A stretch of DNA of 64,000 bases from Xanthobacteraceae bacterium (GCA_022844485.1 JALHLQ010000020.1:1-64000); one strand, 5' to 3'. Counted from the stretch's first letter, positions 44,049 through 54,101 are shown. Numbers and translations are program-made. Notes: generated by a model from the letters alone, not told the origin.

Positions 44049-45257
44049 CTAACGCAAATCCGGGGTCGAGTCAAAGAAGCGAGCGTGCTCAGCCAAGGCG
44101 TAGCGGTCGGTCATGCCCGCAATGAAATCGGCGATACGGCGCGCGCGCAGAACCGGTTCGGTGTCTTCAAGCCCCTCGTGCCATTCCGGCGGCATATCCC
44201 CCGGCTCCGCGTCGTAATGAGCGAAGAGTTGGCCTACCGCCCGGGCGGCGTCGTCCATGATGCGAATGACCCGCGGGTGCCTATACATGCGGGGGTAAAG
44301 GAACGCCTTGATCAACCGGTCCGCCTCAGCCGCCTGCGCAGAGAATCCGACAAGCGGTGCATCGGCCCGTCGAATATCCTCGATCGATTCAATTCCGCAG
44401 CTGGCGATCCGACGATCGGTTTCTGCGATAACGTCCTCAATCAGCGAGCCAATCAAGCGTCTAACCAGTTCAGGCACGAAGCGTGAGGCCTCGATGGCGG
44501 GGTGTTGCGCGCGGATGTCGCCGGCGATGGCGGCGAGGATCGGTACCTCCGTCAGCTCCTGCAAGTCAAACAGGCCCGCTCGGACCCCATCGTCCAGATC
44601 ATGGGCATCGTAGGCGATGTCGTCGGCGAGAGCCGCCGCCTGCGCTTCGGCACCCGCAAAGGACCAGAGGTCCAGATCCTGCAACGCGTTGTAGGCCGCT
44701 ATAGCTGGAGCGATGCCGGATTTCCGGTAGCGGCCGATCGGCTGTCCCCTGGCGTCCGTGAGCGGGCCGTTGTGCTTGATGATCCCTTCGAGCGTCTCCC
44801 AGCTGAGGTTCAACCCATCGAAGGCTGGATAGCGCCGCTCGATTGCCGTGACGACGCGAAGCGCCTGCGCATTGTGATCGAAACCGCCGGCATTGCGCAG
44901 GCATTCGTCCAATGCCCGCTCGCCCGCATGTCCGAAAGGCGGGTGGCCGAGATCATGGGCCAAAGCGAGCGCCTCGGCGAGGTCTTCATCGAGCCCGAGG
45001 GCACGCGCCAGCGCGCGCGCAACCTGCATCACCTCCAAGGTATGGGTCAGCCGCGTGCGATAATGGTCGCCTTCATGGAACACGAAAACCTGGGTCTTGT
45101 GCTTCAGGCGTCGAAAAGCGGCTGAATGGATGATCCGGTCGCAATCCCGGCGAAAGGCATTGCGGGTGATGCTGGCGGCCTCAGGGTGGAGGCGGCCCCG
45201 GCTCTTGCCAGGATCGGCGGCGAAAGGGGATCGAGGGCGCGATGCTTGGACCGCCAT
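44049..45257 (-). CDS. Deoxyguanosinetriphosphate triphosphohydrolase-like protein
   Basis: A 402-residue HD-domain dNTPase that hydrolyses dNTPs to nucleoside and triphosphate. The HD metal motif is visible: [15 protein letters not shown] followed by [17 protein letters not shown]. The N-terminal [22 protein letters not shown] is the family start. The ATG at 45257 is chosen because GGGGAAGGAT precedes it; the frame is open to 45329, through a dispersed repeat. It lies just upstream of argS, as in many Hyphomicrobiales. Confidence 0.95.
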   Translation of the reverse strand: MAVQASRPRSPFAADPGKSRGRLHPEAASITRNAFRRDCDRIIHSAAFRRLKHKTQVFVFHEGDHYRTRLTHTLEVMQVARALARALGLDEDLAEALALAHDLGHPPFGHAGERALDECLRNAGGFDHNAQALRVVTAIERRYPAFDGLNLSWETLEGIIKHNGPLTDARGQPIGRYRKSGIAPAIAAYNALQDLDLWSFAGAEAQAAALADDIAYDAHDLDDGVRAGLFDLQELTEVPILAAIAGDIRAQHPAIEASRFVPELVRRLIGSLIEDVIAETDRRIASCGIESIEDIRRADAPLVGFSAQAAEADRLIKAFLYPRMYRHPRVIRIMDDAARAVGQLFAHYDAEPGDMPPEWHEGLEDTEPVLRARRIADFIAGMTDRYALAEHARFFDSTPDLR

Positions 45258-45272
45258 ATCCTTCCCCTTAAA

Positions 45273-45360
45273 GCATTTTCCTGCCCAGTGGGACCGGGTT
45301 GGACGCAGGAAAATGCGACCGAACAACAATTCGGACCCTGATCCGATTGAAACTGATCGG
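45273..45360 (-). repeat. Dispersed repeat, copy 3 (long form, inverted)
   Basis: Perfect 12-base inverted repeat GCATTTTCCTGC (45273-45284) and GCAGGAAAATGC (45305-45316) around CCAGTGGGACCGGG, then GTTGTTCGGTCG-type sequence and CTGATCCGATTGAAAC (45339 onwards). In reverse complement it aligns over its length with copy 2. It lies in the divergent dgt-erpA promoter region, 16 bases from the dgt start. Confidence 0.75.
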
Positions 45361-45459
45361 TAGTGGGTCTGAGATTGACCGGGGCATCAAGGGCCCTTAG
45401 CTATTCAACGAATCGGGGGCGGTGGCGGCAATGGCCGGCGAGTGCGCGAAGAGAGCCAG

Positions 45460-45786
45460 ATGACAACCAGTGTGACCGTGACCGATCGAGCAGCCCGCCG
45501 GATCGGCGAGATCCTGAAGGGCGACCCAGGCGCCATGCTTCGCGTCAGCGTCGAGGGCGGCGGCTGCTCCGGCTTTCAGTACAAATTCGATGTCGAGCGG
45601 ACCAAGGCCGAGGACGACATCGTCCTCTCGCAAGACGCAGCAACGGTTCTGATCGATCCGATCTCGCTGCAATATATGGCCGGCTCGCAGATCGATTTCG
45701 TCGACGATCTCATCGGCGCATCGTTCAAGATCAGCAATCCGAACGCCACGGCCTCCTGCGGCTGCGGCACCAGCTTCACGCTGTGA
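45460..45786 (+). CDS. erpA: Iron-sulfur cluster insertion protein ErpA (A-type carrier)
   Basis: A 108-residue HesB/IscA-family carrier delivering Fe-S clusters to apo-proteins. The three cluster-binding cysteines are present: GGGCSGFQYKF and the C-terminal ASCGCGTSF. LRVSVEGGGCSG and ISLQYMAGSQIDFVDDL follow the ErpA/ISCA2 pattern. The ATG at 45460 is preceded by GAGAG; six more codons are open upstream. It faces away from dgt. Confidence 0.93.
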   Translation: MTTSVTVTDRAARRIGEILKGDPGAMLRVSVEGGGCSGFQYKFDVERTKAEDDIVLSQDAATVLIDPISLQYMAGSQIDFVDDLIGASFKISNPNATASCGCGTSFTL

Positions 45787-45817
45787 TGCTGCGTCGCGCA
45801 TAAGGCAGCTTTCGCTT

Positions 45818-48800
45818 CTACTCGGCCGCGACCTGCCGCGGGCGCGTCTCGATCGGCGCCTCTTCGAGCTGCGGCTCCAGTTTGCGACGCAACCGGCGGT
45901 CGATGTGGTCGAGGTAGATATATACGACTGGCGTGATGTAGAGCGTCAGGAGTTGGGAGAGGCACAGCCCGCCGACCACTGCGACCCCGAGCGGCTGACG
46001 CAATTCCGCGCCGGCGCCCGCCCCCAGCGCGATCGGCAGCGCGCCGAAGATCGCAGCGAATGTGGTCATCATGATCGGGCGGAAGCGGATCAGCGCCGCC
46101 TCGCGGATGGCCGCCTCTGCGCCGATCCCAAGCCTGCGCCGTTCGATTGCGAAGTCGACCATCATGATGGCGTTCTTCTTCACGATGCCGACCAGCATCA
46201 CGATGCCGATCATTGCGATGACGGAGAGGTCCATTTGGAACGCCATCAGCGTCAATAGCGCGCCGATGCCGGCGGACGGCAAACCGGAGATAATCGTGAT
46301 TGGGTGAATGAAGCTCTCGTAGAGAATGCCGAGCACGACATAGGCCGCGAACACCGCCGCGAGGATCAGCAGCCCCTGGCCGCGCAAGGCTTCCTGGAAG
46401 ACCTGGGCAGTGCCTTGGAATCCGGTCGCGACCGTCGCCGGCAAGCGCGATTCGCGCTCGATGCGCTGAATGGCGGCAACGGCGTATCCCAGCGGGGTCC
46501 CGGGGGCGAGATTGAAGGAGATAGTTACCGAGGGCTGCTGGCCCTGGTGGTTCACCTGCAGCGGTCCCACCGTCGGCGTGAGCCGCGCTACGGCATTGAG
46601 CGGAACAAGCTGGTTGCTCGCCGCCTTCACGTAGAGGCGCGAGAGATCGGAGGGATCATTCTGAAATTCGGAGGCCGTCTCCAGAATCACCTGGTAGTCG
46701 TTCGACGAGGTGTAGATGGTCGCCACTTGCCGCGAGCCATAGGCGTTGAACAACTGCTGGCGAACCTGCTCGACCGTGATACCGAAGGCTGCCGCCTTTT
46801 CGCGGTCGATGTCGATCAGCATCTGCGGATTCTTGATGTAAAGGTCGGTCGTGACGTCGCGAATGCCTTCCACCTGCGCGATCTTGTCGCGCAGTTCAGG
46901 CGCCACGCGATAGAGGGTCTCGGTGTCGGCGCTTTGCAGCGAGTATTGATACTCGCTCTTGGAAATCCGGCCGCCGATATTGATGTTCTGCACGTTCTGG
47001 AAGAACACCTGAATGCCGGGCACGATGCTCGCCGAACGGCGCAGGCGCTGGATGACCTGAGTGGACGATTCGTTCCGCTCGGCTTTCGGCGTCAGGGCGA
47101 CAAACATTCGCCCGTAGTTGGTCGTTGGATTCGGTCCGCCTGCGCCGACTGTCGAATTGACGTAGGCGACGGCCCGGTCTTTCCGCACGATGTCGGCCAC
47201 CTGCCGCTGCCGCTCGGCCATGGCGGGGAACGACGTGTCGGTCGCAGCCTCGGTGACACCGATCAGGAAACCCGTGTCCTCAATCGGGAAGAAGCCTTTC
47301 GGCGCGATCACGTAGAGCCAGACCGTTCCGGCCAGCGTCGCAAAGGTGATCGCGAGGGTGACGCTCTTCCAGGCGATGACGCGGTCGAGTGTCCACTCAT
47401 AGGCGCGGAGCCAAGCCTGAAACATCGCCTCGAAGCCCCGCAGCACGATATTGGGTCGCCGCGGATTATCATGCGGGCCGCGCAACATGCGCGCGCAGAG
47501 CATCGGGGTCAGGGTCAGCGAGACGAAGCCCGAGATGATGATGGCGACGGAAATCGTCACCGCGAACTCGCGGAAAACCCGGCCGACGACGCCGCCCATC
47601 AAAAGTACGGGGATGAACACGGCCACCAGCGAGAAGGTTATCGAAATGATGGTGAAGCCGATCTCGCGCGACCCCTTCAACGCCGCCTCGAAAGGACGCA
47701 TGCCGTTTTCGATGTGGCGCACGATGTTCTCGAGCATGACGATCGCGTCGTCGACCACGAAGCCGACGCACAGCGTCAGCGCGAGCAGAGTCATATTGTT
47801 GACGGAGAAGCCGAGCGCATACATGACCGCAAAAGTGCCGACGATCGAGATGGGCACGGCAAGGCCGGGGATGAGCGTCGCCGAGAGCTTCTTCAAGAAA
47901 AGGAAGATCACGAGCAGCACGAGGACGATCGCAATCAGCAGATGGCCCTGGACATCCCAGACCGCCTGACGCACCGATATCGAGCGATCCATCAAGGTCT
48001 CGAGCTGAATCGACGGCGGCACCTGCGCGCGCAAGGCCGGGAGCTTCGCGCGGATGGCGTCGACGACCTCAACCGTATTTGCGTCCGGCTGCCGCTGCAC
48101 CGCCAGCACAATGGCGCGGTTATCGTTGAACCAGGTCGCGATCTTGTCGTTCTCGACGCTGTCGACAATACGGGCGATTTCATCGAGCTTGACCGGCGAT
48201 CCGTTTCGCCAGGCTACGACGATATTGCGATACTCCGCAGCCCGCTCCAACTGGCCCGTCGCCTGCAACGTGATGTTCTGGCGCGGCCCCGCCAAGGTCC
48301 CGACGGGGATGCTGGAATTAGCGCGGGCTACCGCCGTACGAACGTCGTCCAGCGAGAGCCCCCTCGCGGCCGCGGCTTCCGGGTCAACCTGGACCCGCAC
48401 TGCGAATTTCTGCGCGCCGTAAACGAGAACCTGCGCCACCCCGGGTATTTGCGAGATCTGCTGACCGACGACGGACTCCGCATACTCGTGCACGGTGGAG
48501 AGAGGCAGCGTTTGCGAGATGTTCGAAATGAATAGGATCGGGAAGTCCGACGGGTTCACCTTCCGAAAGCTCGGCGGCGTCGTCATTTCGACCGGCAGCC
48601 GCCGCTGCGCGATCGTCAATGCCGTCTGCACATCGAGCGAGGCGGAATCGATGTCGCGGTTCAAATCGAATTGCAGCGTGATCTGCGTCGTGCCAAGCGA
48701 CGACGAGGAGGTCATCGACGTAATACCGGCAATCGTCGAGAGCTGCCGCTCGATCGGCGAGGCGACGGAGGCAGCCATGGTTTCGGGACTGGCGCCGGGC

Positions 48801-48955
48801 AGCGTCGCCGTGATGCTGATGGTTGGAAAATCCACACGGGGGAGAGCGGAGACCGGCAACAGCCGATAGGCGAAGATGCCGAATACGATAAACGACGCCG
48901 TGATCAGCGTCGTCATGACCGGACGGCGGATGCAGAGTTCGGGAAGGTTCATCAA
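45818..48955 (-). CDS. RND efflux transporter permease (AcrB/MdtBC-type, HAE1)
   Basis: A 1045-residue proton-driven drug/solute exporter. Twelve membrane helices and two large periplasmic loops fit the family; landmarks are RRPVMTTLITASFIVFGIFA (helix 1), TLCVGFVVDDAIVMLENIVRH (helix 4, proton-relay Asp pair in VVDDAIV), RYEWTLDR-like central loop and FMLVGIVKKNAIMMVDFA (helix 10 region). The multidrug type follows from the DFPTISITATLPGASPET motif. It overlaps the adaptor gene by 4 bases. No outer-membrane factor is nearby. Confidence 0.94.
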   Translation of the reverse strand: MMNLPELCIRRPVMTTLITASFIVFGIFAYRLLPVSALPRVDFPTISITATLPGASPETMAASVASPIERQLSTIAGITSMTSSSSLGTTQITLQFDLNRDIDSASLDVQTALTIAQRRLPVEMTTPPSFRKVNPSDFPILFISNISQTLPLSTVHEYAESVVGQQISQIPGVAQVLVYGAQKFAVRVQVDPEAAAARGLSLDDVRTAVARANSSIPVGTLAGPRQNITLQATGQLERAAEYRNIVVAWRNGSPVKLDEIARIVDSVENDKIATWFNDNRAIVLAVQRQPDANTVEVVDAIRAKLPALRAQVPPSIQLETLMDRSISVRQAVWDVQGHLLIAIVLVLLVIFLFLKKLSATLIPGLAVPISIVGTFAVMYALGFSVNNMTLLALTLCVGFVVDDAIVMLENIVRHIENGMRPFEAALKGSREIGFTIISITFSLVAVFIPVLLMGGVVGRVFREFAVTISVAIIISGFVSLTLTPMLCARMLRGPHDNPRRPNIVLRGFEAMFQAWLRAYEWTLDRVIAWKSVTLAITFATLAGTVWLYVIAPKGFFPIEDTGFLIGVTEAATDTSFPAMAERQRQVADIVRKDRAVAYVNSTVGAGGPNPTTNYGRMFVALTPKAERNESSTQVIQRLRRSASIVPGIQVFFQNVQNINIGGRISKSEYQYSLQSADTETLYRVAPELRDKIAQVEGIRDVTTDLYIKNPQMLIDIDREKAAAFGITVEQVRQQLFNAYGSRQVATIYTSSNDYQVILETASEFQNDPSDLSRLYVKAASNQLVPLNAVARLTPTVGPLQVNHQGQQPSVTISFNLAPGTPLGYAVAAIQRIERESRLPATVATGFQGTAQVFQEALRGQGLLILAAVFAAYVVLGILYESFIHPITIISGLPSAGIGALLTLMAFQMDLSVIAMIGIVMLVGIVKKNAIMMVDFAIERRRLGIGAEAAIREAALIRFRPIMMTTFAAIFGALPIALGAGAGAELRQPLGVAVVGGLCLSQLLTLYITPVVYIYLDHIDRRLRRKLEPQLEEAPIETRPRQVAAE

Positions 48956-50082
48956 GCCCCTGCCTTCCGCCGCGGCGCGACCCTCACGCCGTCGCCCAAC
49001 AACAGTTGTCCGTCGGTGACGACAGTATCACCGTCCTCGAGCCCCTTTCCAATCACGGCTGTGTTTTCGACCGACCGCGTCACCGTCACGGGCTGCACGC
49101 GGGCAACCCCTTCGCGCACCACGAAGACGAACGTGCCCGACTGCCCTGTTTGCACCGCAACGGAGGGGACGGTGACAGCGTCTTCAACGCGCAAGATGAG
49201 CTGGGTGTTCACGAGCGCACCCGGCCATAAGCGCTCGTCCTTGTTCTCCATGGTTGCGCGGATGCTCACCATTCCGGTCGCCGCATCCACCGCATTGTCG
49301 ATCATCGTAGGCGTCCCCTGCGAGAGCTGTGGGTCGCCAGGCATCACCGCTTCCAACTTGGCGCTCTCGTTCTGGATCGCCTTGCGAACATCAGGCAGGA
49401 GCCGCTGCGGCACCGAGAAGGCGACATAGATCGGGGCAATCTGGTTAATCGTCGCGAGCGCGGTCGTGTCGGCTGGCCGCACGAAATTCCCGGCCTTTGC
49501 GCTGGCCGCGCTGATGCGGCCGGGGATCGGGGCTCGGATCTCTGTGTAGCTCAACTGAACCCTCAAGTTCTCGAGGGCAGATTCTCCAGCCTTGACGGAG
49601 GCCCGGAGCATTTCCACCTGCGTTCGCGCATTGTCGAGGTTGACCTGCGTCGCGGCTCCGCGCCCGACCAGTTCGCTGAACCGTCTCAGGTCTCGTTCCG
49701 CTCCCTCGAACTGAGCTCGGTCGCGCGCGAGGATGCCTTCCGCCTGCTTGATCTGCGCCTGCAGGGCGCGCGCATCCAGGGTGAAAAGGAGATCCCCCTC
49801 CTTGACGCGCGAGCCGTCGGAGAAGTGGACCTCCATGACTTGTGTCTCGAGACGCGATTTCAGCGCAACGCTCGCGATCGGCATGACCGTGCCGATAGAG
49901 TCGATGCGCACGGGCACAGGTTTCCGCACTGCAACAGCTGTGTCCACCGGGACAGCACGCTGCTGCCCCGCAGGCCCCTGGGCGACCGCGCCCGGCGGGG
50001 TGACGGCATCGCGCAATCCCAAGGCCGCGCCCATAAGCGCGAGCACGGCCAGAATTGCCAAAATCCACCGGGGCTTCGTCAT
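48952..50082 (-). CDS. RND efflux periplasmic adaptor (HlyD/MdtA family)
   Basis: A 376-residue membrane-fusion protein linking the RND pump to an outer-membrane channel. One N-terminal membrane anchor (WILAILAVLALMGAALGL), the lipoyl-like halves around VMEVHFSDGSRVKEGDLLFT and IRAPIPGRISAASAKAGNFV, and a coiled coil between them (QIKQAEGILARDRAQFEGAE). The ATG at 50082 gives the usual length; the frame is open to 50172. Translationally coupled to the permease gene. Confidence 0.92.
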   Translation of the reverse strand: MTKPRWILAILAVLALMGAALGLRDAVTPPGAVAQGPAGQQRAVPVDTAVAVRKPVPVRIDSIGTVMPIASVALKSRLETQVMEVHFSDGSRVKEGDLLFTLDARALQAQIKQAEGILARDRAQFEGAERDLRRFSELVGRGAATQVNLDNARTQVEMLRASVKAGESALENLRVQLSYTEIRAPIPGRISAASAKAGNFVRPADTTALATINQIAPIYVAFSVPQRLLPDVRKAIQNESAKLEAVMPGDPQLSQGTPTMIDNAVDAATGMVSIRATMENKDERLWPGALVNTQLILRVEDAVTVPSVAVQTGQSGTFVFVVREGVARVQPVTVTRSVENTAVIGKGLEDGDTVVTDGQLLLGDGVRVAPRRKAGA

Positions 50083-50255
50083 GGTCCAAGACTTGAAACT
50101 TTTCCGATATGGCTGAAATCTCTCCGCCAGGAGCGGCAAGGGTACAGCAAGTTCACTAACATATTGGCCCAACCTGCGGCATTAACTTACGGTAAACTAT
50201 AAGTGCTCCCGGACGACGAACAGACCCCGTCCCACCGACGAACCAAACCGACCCC

Positions 50256-51047
50256 ATGCGCATCGCCACCTGGAACGTGAACTCGATCAAGCAGCGCGGC
50301 GAGGCGTTGGACGCCTGGCTCGAGGAGCGTCAACCGGACATCGTCTGCCTGCAGGAAACGAAGTGTACCGACGAAGCGTTCGACCGGGAGGCTTATGAAA
50401 GCCGCGGGTACAATGTCGCCGCGCACGGGCAAAAGAGCTTCAATGGCGTCGCCATCCTCTCGCGCATCCCGTTTGACGAAGTCAGCGTTCGGCTGCCCGG
50501 TGACGCCGAAGACGAACAGGCGCGCTTCATCGAGGCGGTCGTCTCGACCGCTTCAGGCGTGCTGCGCGTTGCGACAATCTATCTTCCGAACGGCAACCCG
50601 CCCGCCACCGAGAAATATGCCTACAAACTCCGCTGGATGGACAGGCTGATGCGGCACGCGCGCCAACGGCTCGCGCTCGAGGAGCCGCTGGTTTTTGCCG
50701 GCGACTACAACGTCATTCCCACGCTCAACGACGTCTCGCACCCCAAGCTATGGGAGAAGGACGCGCTGTTCCTCCCGGAAACCCGCGCCCGGTATCGCAG
50801 CCTGGTCAATCTCGGCCTCACTGACGCGATCCGCGCGATGAACGACGATCCGGGCCTTTATACATTCTGGGATTACCAGGCCGGCGCTTGGCAGAAGAAC
50901 ATCGGCATTCGCATCGATCACCTGCTCTTGTCGCCGCAGGCGGCCGACCGGCTCTCGAGCGGGGGCATCGATAAGCACGTCCGCGGTTGGGAAAAGCCGT
51001 CCGACCATGTGCCGGTCTGGATCGATCTGGGATTGAACAGCCGCTAG
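50256..51047 (+). CDS. xthA: Exodeoxyribonuclease III
   Basis: A 263-residue AP endonuclease / 3'-5' exonuclease of base-excision repair. All family motifs are present: MRIATWNVNSIKQR, VCLQETKCTDE (catalytic Glu), FAGDYNVIPTLND, WDYQAGAWQKNIGIRIDHLLLS and the final SDHVPVWIDL (Asp/His). It converges on the Sel1-repeat gene with 24 bases between. Confidence 0.96.
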   Translation: MRIATWNVNSIKQRGEALDAWLEERQPDIVCLQETKCTDEAFDREAYESRGYNVAAHGQKSFNGVAILSRIPFDEVSVRLPGDAEDEQARFIEAVVSTASGVLRVATIYLPNGNPPATEKYAYKLRWMDRLMRHARQRLALEEPLVFAGDYNVIPTLNDVSHPKLWEKDALFLPETRARYRSLVNLGLTDAIRAMNDDPGLYTFWDYQAGAWQKNIGIRIDHLLLSPQAADRLSSGGIDKHVRGWEKPSDHVPVWIDLGLNSR

Positions 51048-51071
51048 ATGCTCACGAGGCAGCGGACGCGC

Positions 51072-51878
51072 TCAGTCTCGCCGCCCATTCAGCCAGCGCT
51101 CCAGCATCGCCAAGGCCTGCGTTCGCTCGTCGGAGGTCGCCTGCTTGAAGGCGGAATCGTAAAGCTCGACGATCCACTTCTCGTCGCCTGCCGCGCTGTC
51201 GCGCGCGAGTGTGAGCCACATCAGTCCGCGCGCAGACTGCCGGCCAACATGCTTGCCCTCGAACAGCATCGAGCCCAGCGTCGCCTGCGCCTGATGCTGT
51301 CCCTTGTTCGCGGCGAGCCCGAGCCAGCGGGCAGCCTGCCTCGCATCCTTCGGTACGCTTCTGCCGTCGAGGTACATGCGGGCCAGGTGATACTGCGCGT
51401 CCGGATCGGCAAAATAGGAGGCCGCGTAGGAGAACATTTCCTTGGCCCGCGCCGGGTCGGCCCGCACCTGCGAGTTCGGAATGCCGTCGAGATAGTAGCC
51501 GCCGAGCGCAACGAAAGCATTAGCCACGAGCCGCGCCTGCGGCGTGTCAGGGCTCTGGTCGGCATAGGCGTTGGCGATCCGGCTGAAATATCGGAACGCG
51601 CGCAGTTCGTCGCGGTCGACGCCGTCACCGTCGGCATACATCCGCGCAAGCTTCCACTGCGCGACGGCGTGTCCCTGCTCGGCCGCCACCTCGAGCGAGG
51701 TGACCGCCTTGGCGGTCTCTCCGGCGCGCAGTGCCTGAGCGCCCGAGCGGAACGCCTCGACCGTCGACTGGCCCGCCGTCGCGCTTTGCGGGCGCGCGCC
51801 GTCGAAGCCGCCAGCCGGCGCAAAACCGATCAGGAGGGCCATCGCGGCGGTGCCGACGAGGATGCTAGATGTCCGCAT
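51072..51878 (-). CDS. Secreted Sel1-like repeat (TPR) protein
   Basis: A 268-residue protein with a signal peptide (MRTSSILVGTAAMALLIGFAPAGG). The mature part is a chain of Sel1-like helical repeats: AVTSLEVAAEQGHAVAQWKL, ARMYADGDGVDRDELRAFRY, MFSYAASYFADPDAQYHLAR, QAARWLGLAANKGQHQAQAT. A role as protein-interaction scaffold in the periplasm is inferred. Its first 14 bases overlap the ilvD end (51865-51878), so it may be co-transcribed with ilvD. Function not known. Confidence 0.88.
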   Translation of the reverse strand: MRTSSILVGTAAMALLIGFAPAGGFDGARPQSATAGQSTVEAFRSGAQALRAGETAKAVTSLEVAAEQGHAVAQWKLARMYADGDGVDRDELRAFRYFSRIANAYADQSPDTPQARLVANAFVALGGYYLDGIPNSQVRADPARAKEMFSYAASYFADPDAQYHLARMYLDGRSVPKDARQAARWLGLAANKGQHQAQATLGSMLFEGKHVGRQSARGLMWLTLARDSAAGDEKWIVELYDSAFKQATSDERTQALAMLERWLNGRRD

Positions 51879-53589
51879 AACACGCCTTCTCGGCTGATCC
51901 GCCCGGATGGGTGATCGCGCCATTGACGGCAGGCCCCACCTGCTGCGCGTACTTCCACAAATAGCCCGACCCGAAGTCGCTTTCCCGCGGCTGCCAATCG
52001 CGCCTGCGTTTGTCGAGTTCGTCGGCGGACAGGTTCACATCGAGTTTTCCGGCAATGGCATCGATGGTAATGACATCGCCGTCACGCAAGAGCCCGATCG
52101 GCCCGCCAATCGCCGCCTCCGGGCCGACATGGCCGATGCAAAAGCCGCGCGTAGCACCGGAGAAGCGGCCGTCGGTGATCAGCGCAACCTTGTCGCCCAT
52201 CCCCTGGCCGTAGAGCGCCGCCGTGGTTGACAGCATCTCGCGCATGCCCGGACCGCCGCGCGGACCCTCGTAGCGGATGACGAGCACTTCGCCTTCTTTG
52301 TACTGACGGTTCTTCACAGCCTCGAAGCACGCCTCTTCGCCATCGAAGCAACGCGCCGGGCCGGTGAACCTCAGGTTGGTCATGCCGGCGACCTTCACGA
52401 TCGCCCCGTCGGGCGCGAGATTGCCGCGCAGGCCGACAACGCCGCCGTTCGGCGATAGCGGCTGGTTGGCCGGCCGGATCACGTCCTGGTCTGGATTCCA
52501 CTTCACGGATTTCAAATTTTCGGCCACCGTACGGCCAGTGACCGTCATGCAGTCGCCATGCAGGAAGCCGTGATCGAGCAGTGTCTTCATCAAGAGCGGA
52601 ACGCCGCCGGCTTCGAACATGTCCTTGGCGACATAGCGCCCACCGGGTTTCAGGTCCGCGATGTATGGCGTCCTTTTGAAAACCTCGGCCACGTCGAAGA
52701 GATCGAACTTGAGGCCGCATTCGTGGGCAATAGCGGGCAGGTGCAGGCCTGCATTGGTCGATCCGCCCGAGGCGGCAACGACGGTCGCGGCATTCTCGAG
52801 CGCCTTGCGGCTCACGATGTCTCGCGGGCGAATGCGCTTGGCGATGAGTTCGAGCACCTGCTCTCCGGCCGTCGTGCAGAAAGCATCGCGGATCTCGTAA
52901 GGCGCGGGCGCGCCGGCCGAGTAAGGCAGCGCCAGACCGATCGCTTCGGAGACCGTCGCCATCGTATTGGCGGTGAACTGCGCGCCGCAGGCGCCCGCCG
53001 AAGGACAAGCCACCTGCTCCAGCTCCGCCAGATCCTCGTCCGACATGGCCCCGACGGAATGCTTGCCGACAGCCTCAAATACGTCCTGCACGGTGACCGG
53101 CTTGCCCTTGAAAGTGCCTGGCAGAATCGATCCGCCATAGATGAAGATTGCCGGCACGTTCAGGCGGCACATCGCCATCATCATTCCCGGCAGCGACTTG
53201 TCGCATCCAGCCATGCCGACCAGCGCATCATAAGCGTGGCCGCGCATCGTCAGTTCGACGGAATCCGCGATCACCTCGCGCGAGGGCAAGGAGGACTTCA
53301 TGCCCTGGTGCCCCATGGCGATGCCGTCCGTGACCGTAATGGTGCAAAATTCGCGTGGGGTGCCGCCGGCCGCGGCAACACCCTTCTTCACGGCTTGGGC
53401 TTGGCGCATGAGCGAGATGTTGCATGGGGCGGCTTCGTTCCAGCAGGTCGCCACGCCAACGAAAGGCTGATGGATTTGCCGCGCCGTAAGCCCCATTGCA
53501 TAGTAATAGGAACGATGCGGTGCTCGCTCAGGACCCTCGGTCACATGCCGGCTAGGAAGCCTCGACTTGATGTTTGCTTTAGCGTCCAT
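51865..53589 (-). CDS. ilvD: Dihydroxy-acid dehydratase
   Basis: A 574-residue Fe-S enzyme of isoleucine/valine synthesis (2,3-dihydroxy-acid to 2-keto acid). Cluster-ligand cysteines are seen in GVATCWNEAAPCNISLM and LVGMAGCDKSLPGMMM, the third in CPSAGACGAQFTANTM. TDGIAMGHQGMKSSLPSREV is a signature. It belongs to the IlvD/Edd family; the length and SLPSREVIADSVELTM pattern fit IlvD rather than Edd. It stands alone apart from the overlapping Sel1-repeat gene. Confidence 0.95.
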   Translation of the reverse strand: MDAKANIKSRLPSRHVTEGPERAPHRSYYYAMGLTARQIHQPFVGVATCWNEAAPCNISLMRQAQAVKKGVAAAGGTPREFCTITVTDGIAMGHQGMKSSLPSREVIADSVELTMRGHAYDALVGMAGCDKSLPGMMMAMCRLNVPAIFIYGGSILPGTFKGKPVTVQDVFEAVGKHSVGAMSDEDLAELEQVACPSAGACGAQFTANTMATVSEAIGLALPYSAGAPAPYEIRDAFCTTAGEQVLELIAKRIRPRDIVSRKALENAATVVAASGGSTNAGLHLPAIAHECGLKFDLFDVAEVFKRTPYIADLKPGGRYVAKDMFEAGGVPLLMKTLLDHGFLHGDCMTVTGRTVAENLKSVKWNPDQDVIRPANQPLSPNGGVVGLRGNLAPDGAIVKVAGMTNLRFTGPARCFDGEEACFEAVKNRQYKEGEVLVIRYEGPRGGPGMREMLSTTAALYGQGMGDKVALITDGRFSGATRGFCIGHVGPEAAIGGPIGLLRDGDVITIDAIAGKLDVNLSADELDKRRRDWQPRESDFGSGYLWKYAQQVGPAVNGAITHPGGSAEKACYADI

Positions 53590-53966
53590 TGACCGCCAGC
53601 CTCAGATCCAACGTCCCCGTGAGGGCGTCCGACACTAGCGCGTCGGTGCCGTGCAAAATGTGGCCGCGCTCACTGCCCTCATTGATTTCGTGCGGCTGTT
53701 GTATTATCGCAACGGGGAATCGGCAACGGTCCCTTGCACAGCGCGAAAGCCGTCGGGAAGGGAAAACTAAGCCGACTTCTATATCGTTCATGTTCCAAGC
53801 AAATGTTGATCAGCTGTGGCGAAATCACGGCACGGAGCCCAGCTTCGCGCTCTGTGACTTATTTGTCGTTAACGCGTGGCGTTTGGGCCACAGCCGCCGG
53901 GCTCGGCCGGCCGCTGTGCGGCCTTGCGGAGCCTGCATGGTGACCTTAAAGGAAGAGCGAGATGAA
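53590..53966. other. Intergenic region between ilvD and tRNA-Pro
   Basis: About 377 bases without a recognisable gene. It should contain the ilvD promoter (minus) and the tRNA promoter (plus), but no convincing -35/-10 pair or branched-chain attenuator leader was identified. A short + frame at 53734-53943 has no coding features. Confidence 0.4.
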
Positions 53967-54044
53967 CGGAGCGTAGCGCAGCCCGGTTAGCGCACTAGTC
54001 TGGGGGACTAGGGGTCGCGAGTTCAAATCTCGCCGCTCCGACCA
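53967..54044 (+). tRNA. tRNA-Pro (anticodon GGG)
   Basis: A complete 78-base cloverleaf: acceptor arms CGGAGCG (53967-53973) and CGCTCCG (54034-54040), D-arm region AGCCCGGTTAGCGC, anticodon stem CTAGT/ACTAG around the loop CTGGGGG (anticodon GGG, reads CCC and CCU), T-arm GAGTTCAAATCTC, discriminator A and an encoded CCA (54042-54044). It lies 57 bases upstream of a cytochrome c gene. Confidence 0.95.
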
Positions 54045-54101
54045 TCTCGATTAAGCCATAAACCTTGTCCCAAACTGCCGGATCAGGAGACAGTCGCCAC
54101 G

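Noticed and set aside
46304-48535. 743-codon plus-strand open frame opposite the RND permease
   Set aside because: Antisense shadow; the composition is charged and repetitive, and the minus strand encodes an intact RND pump.
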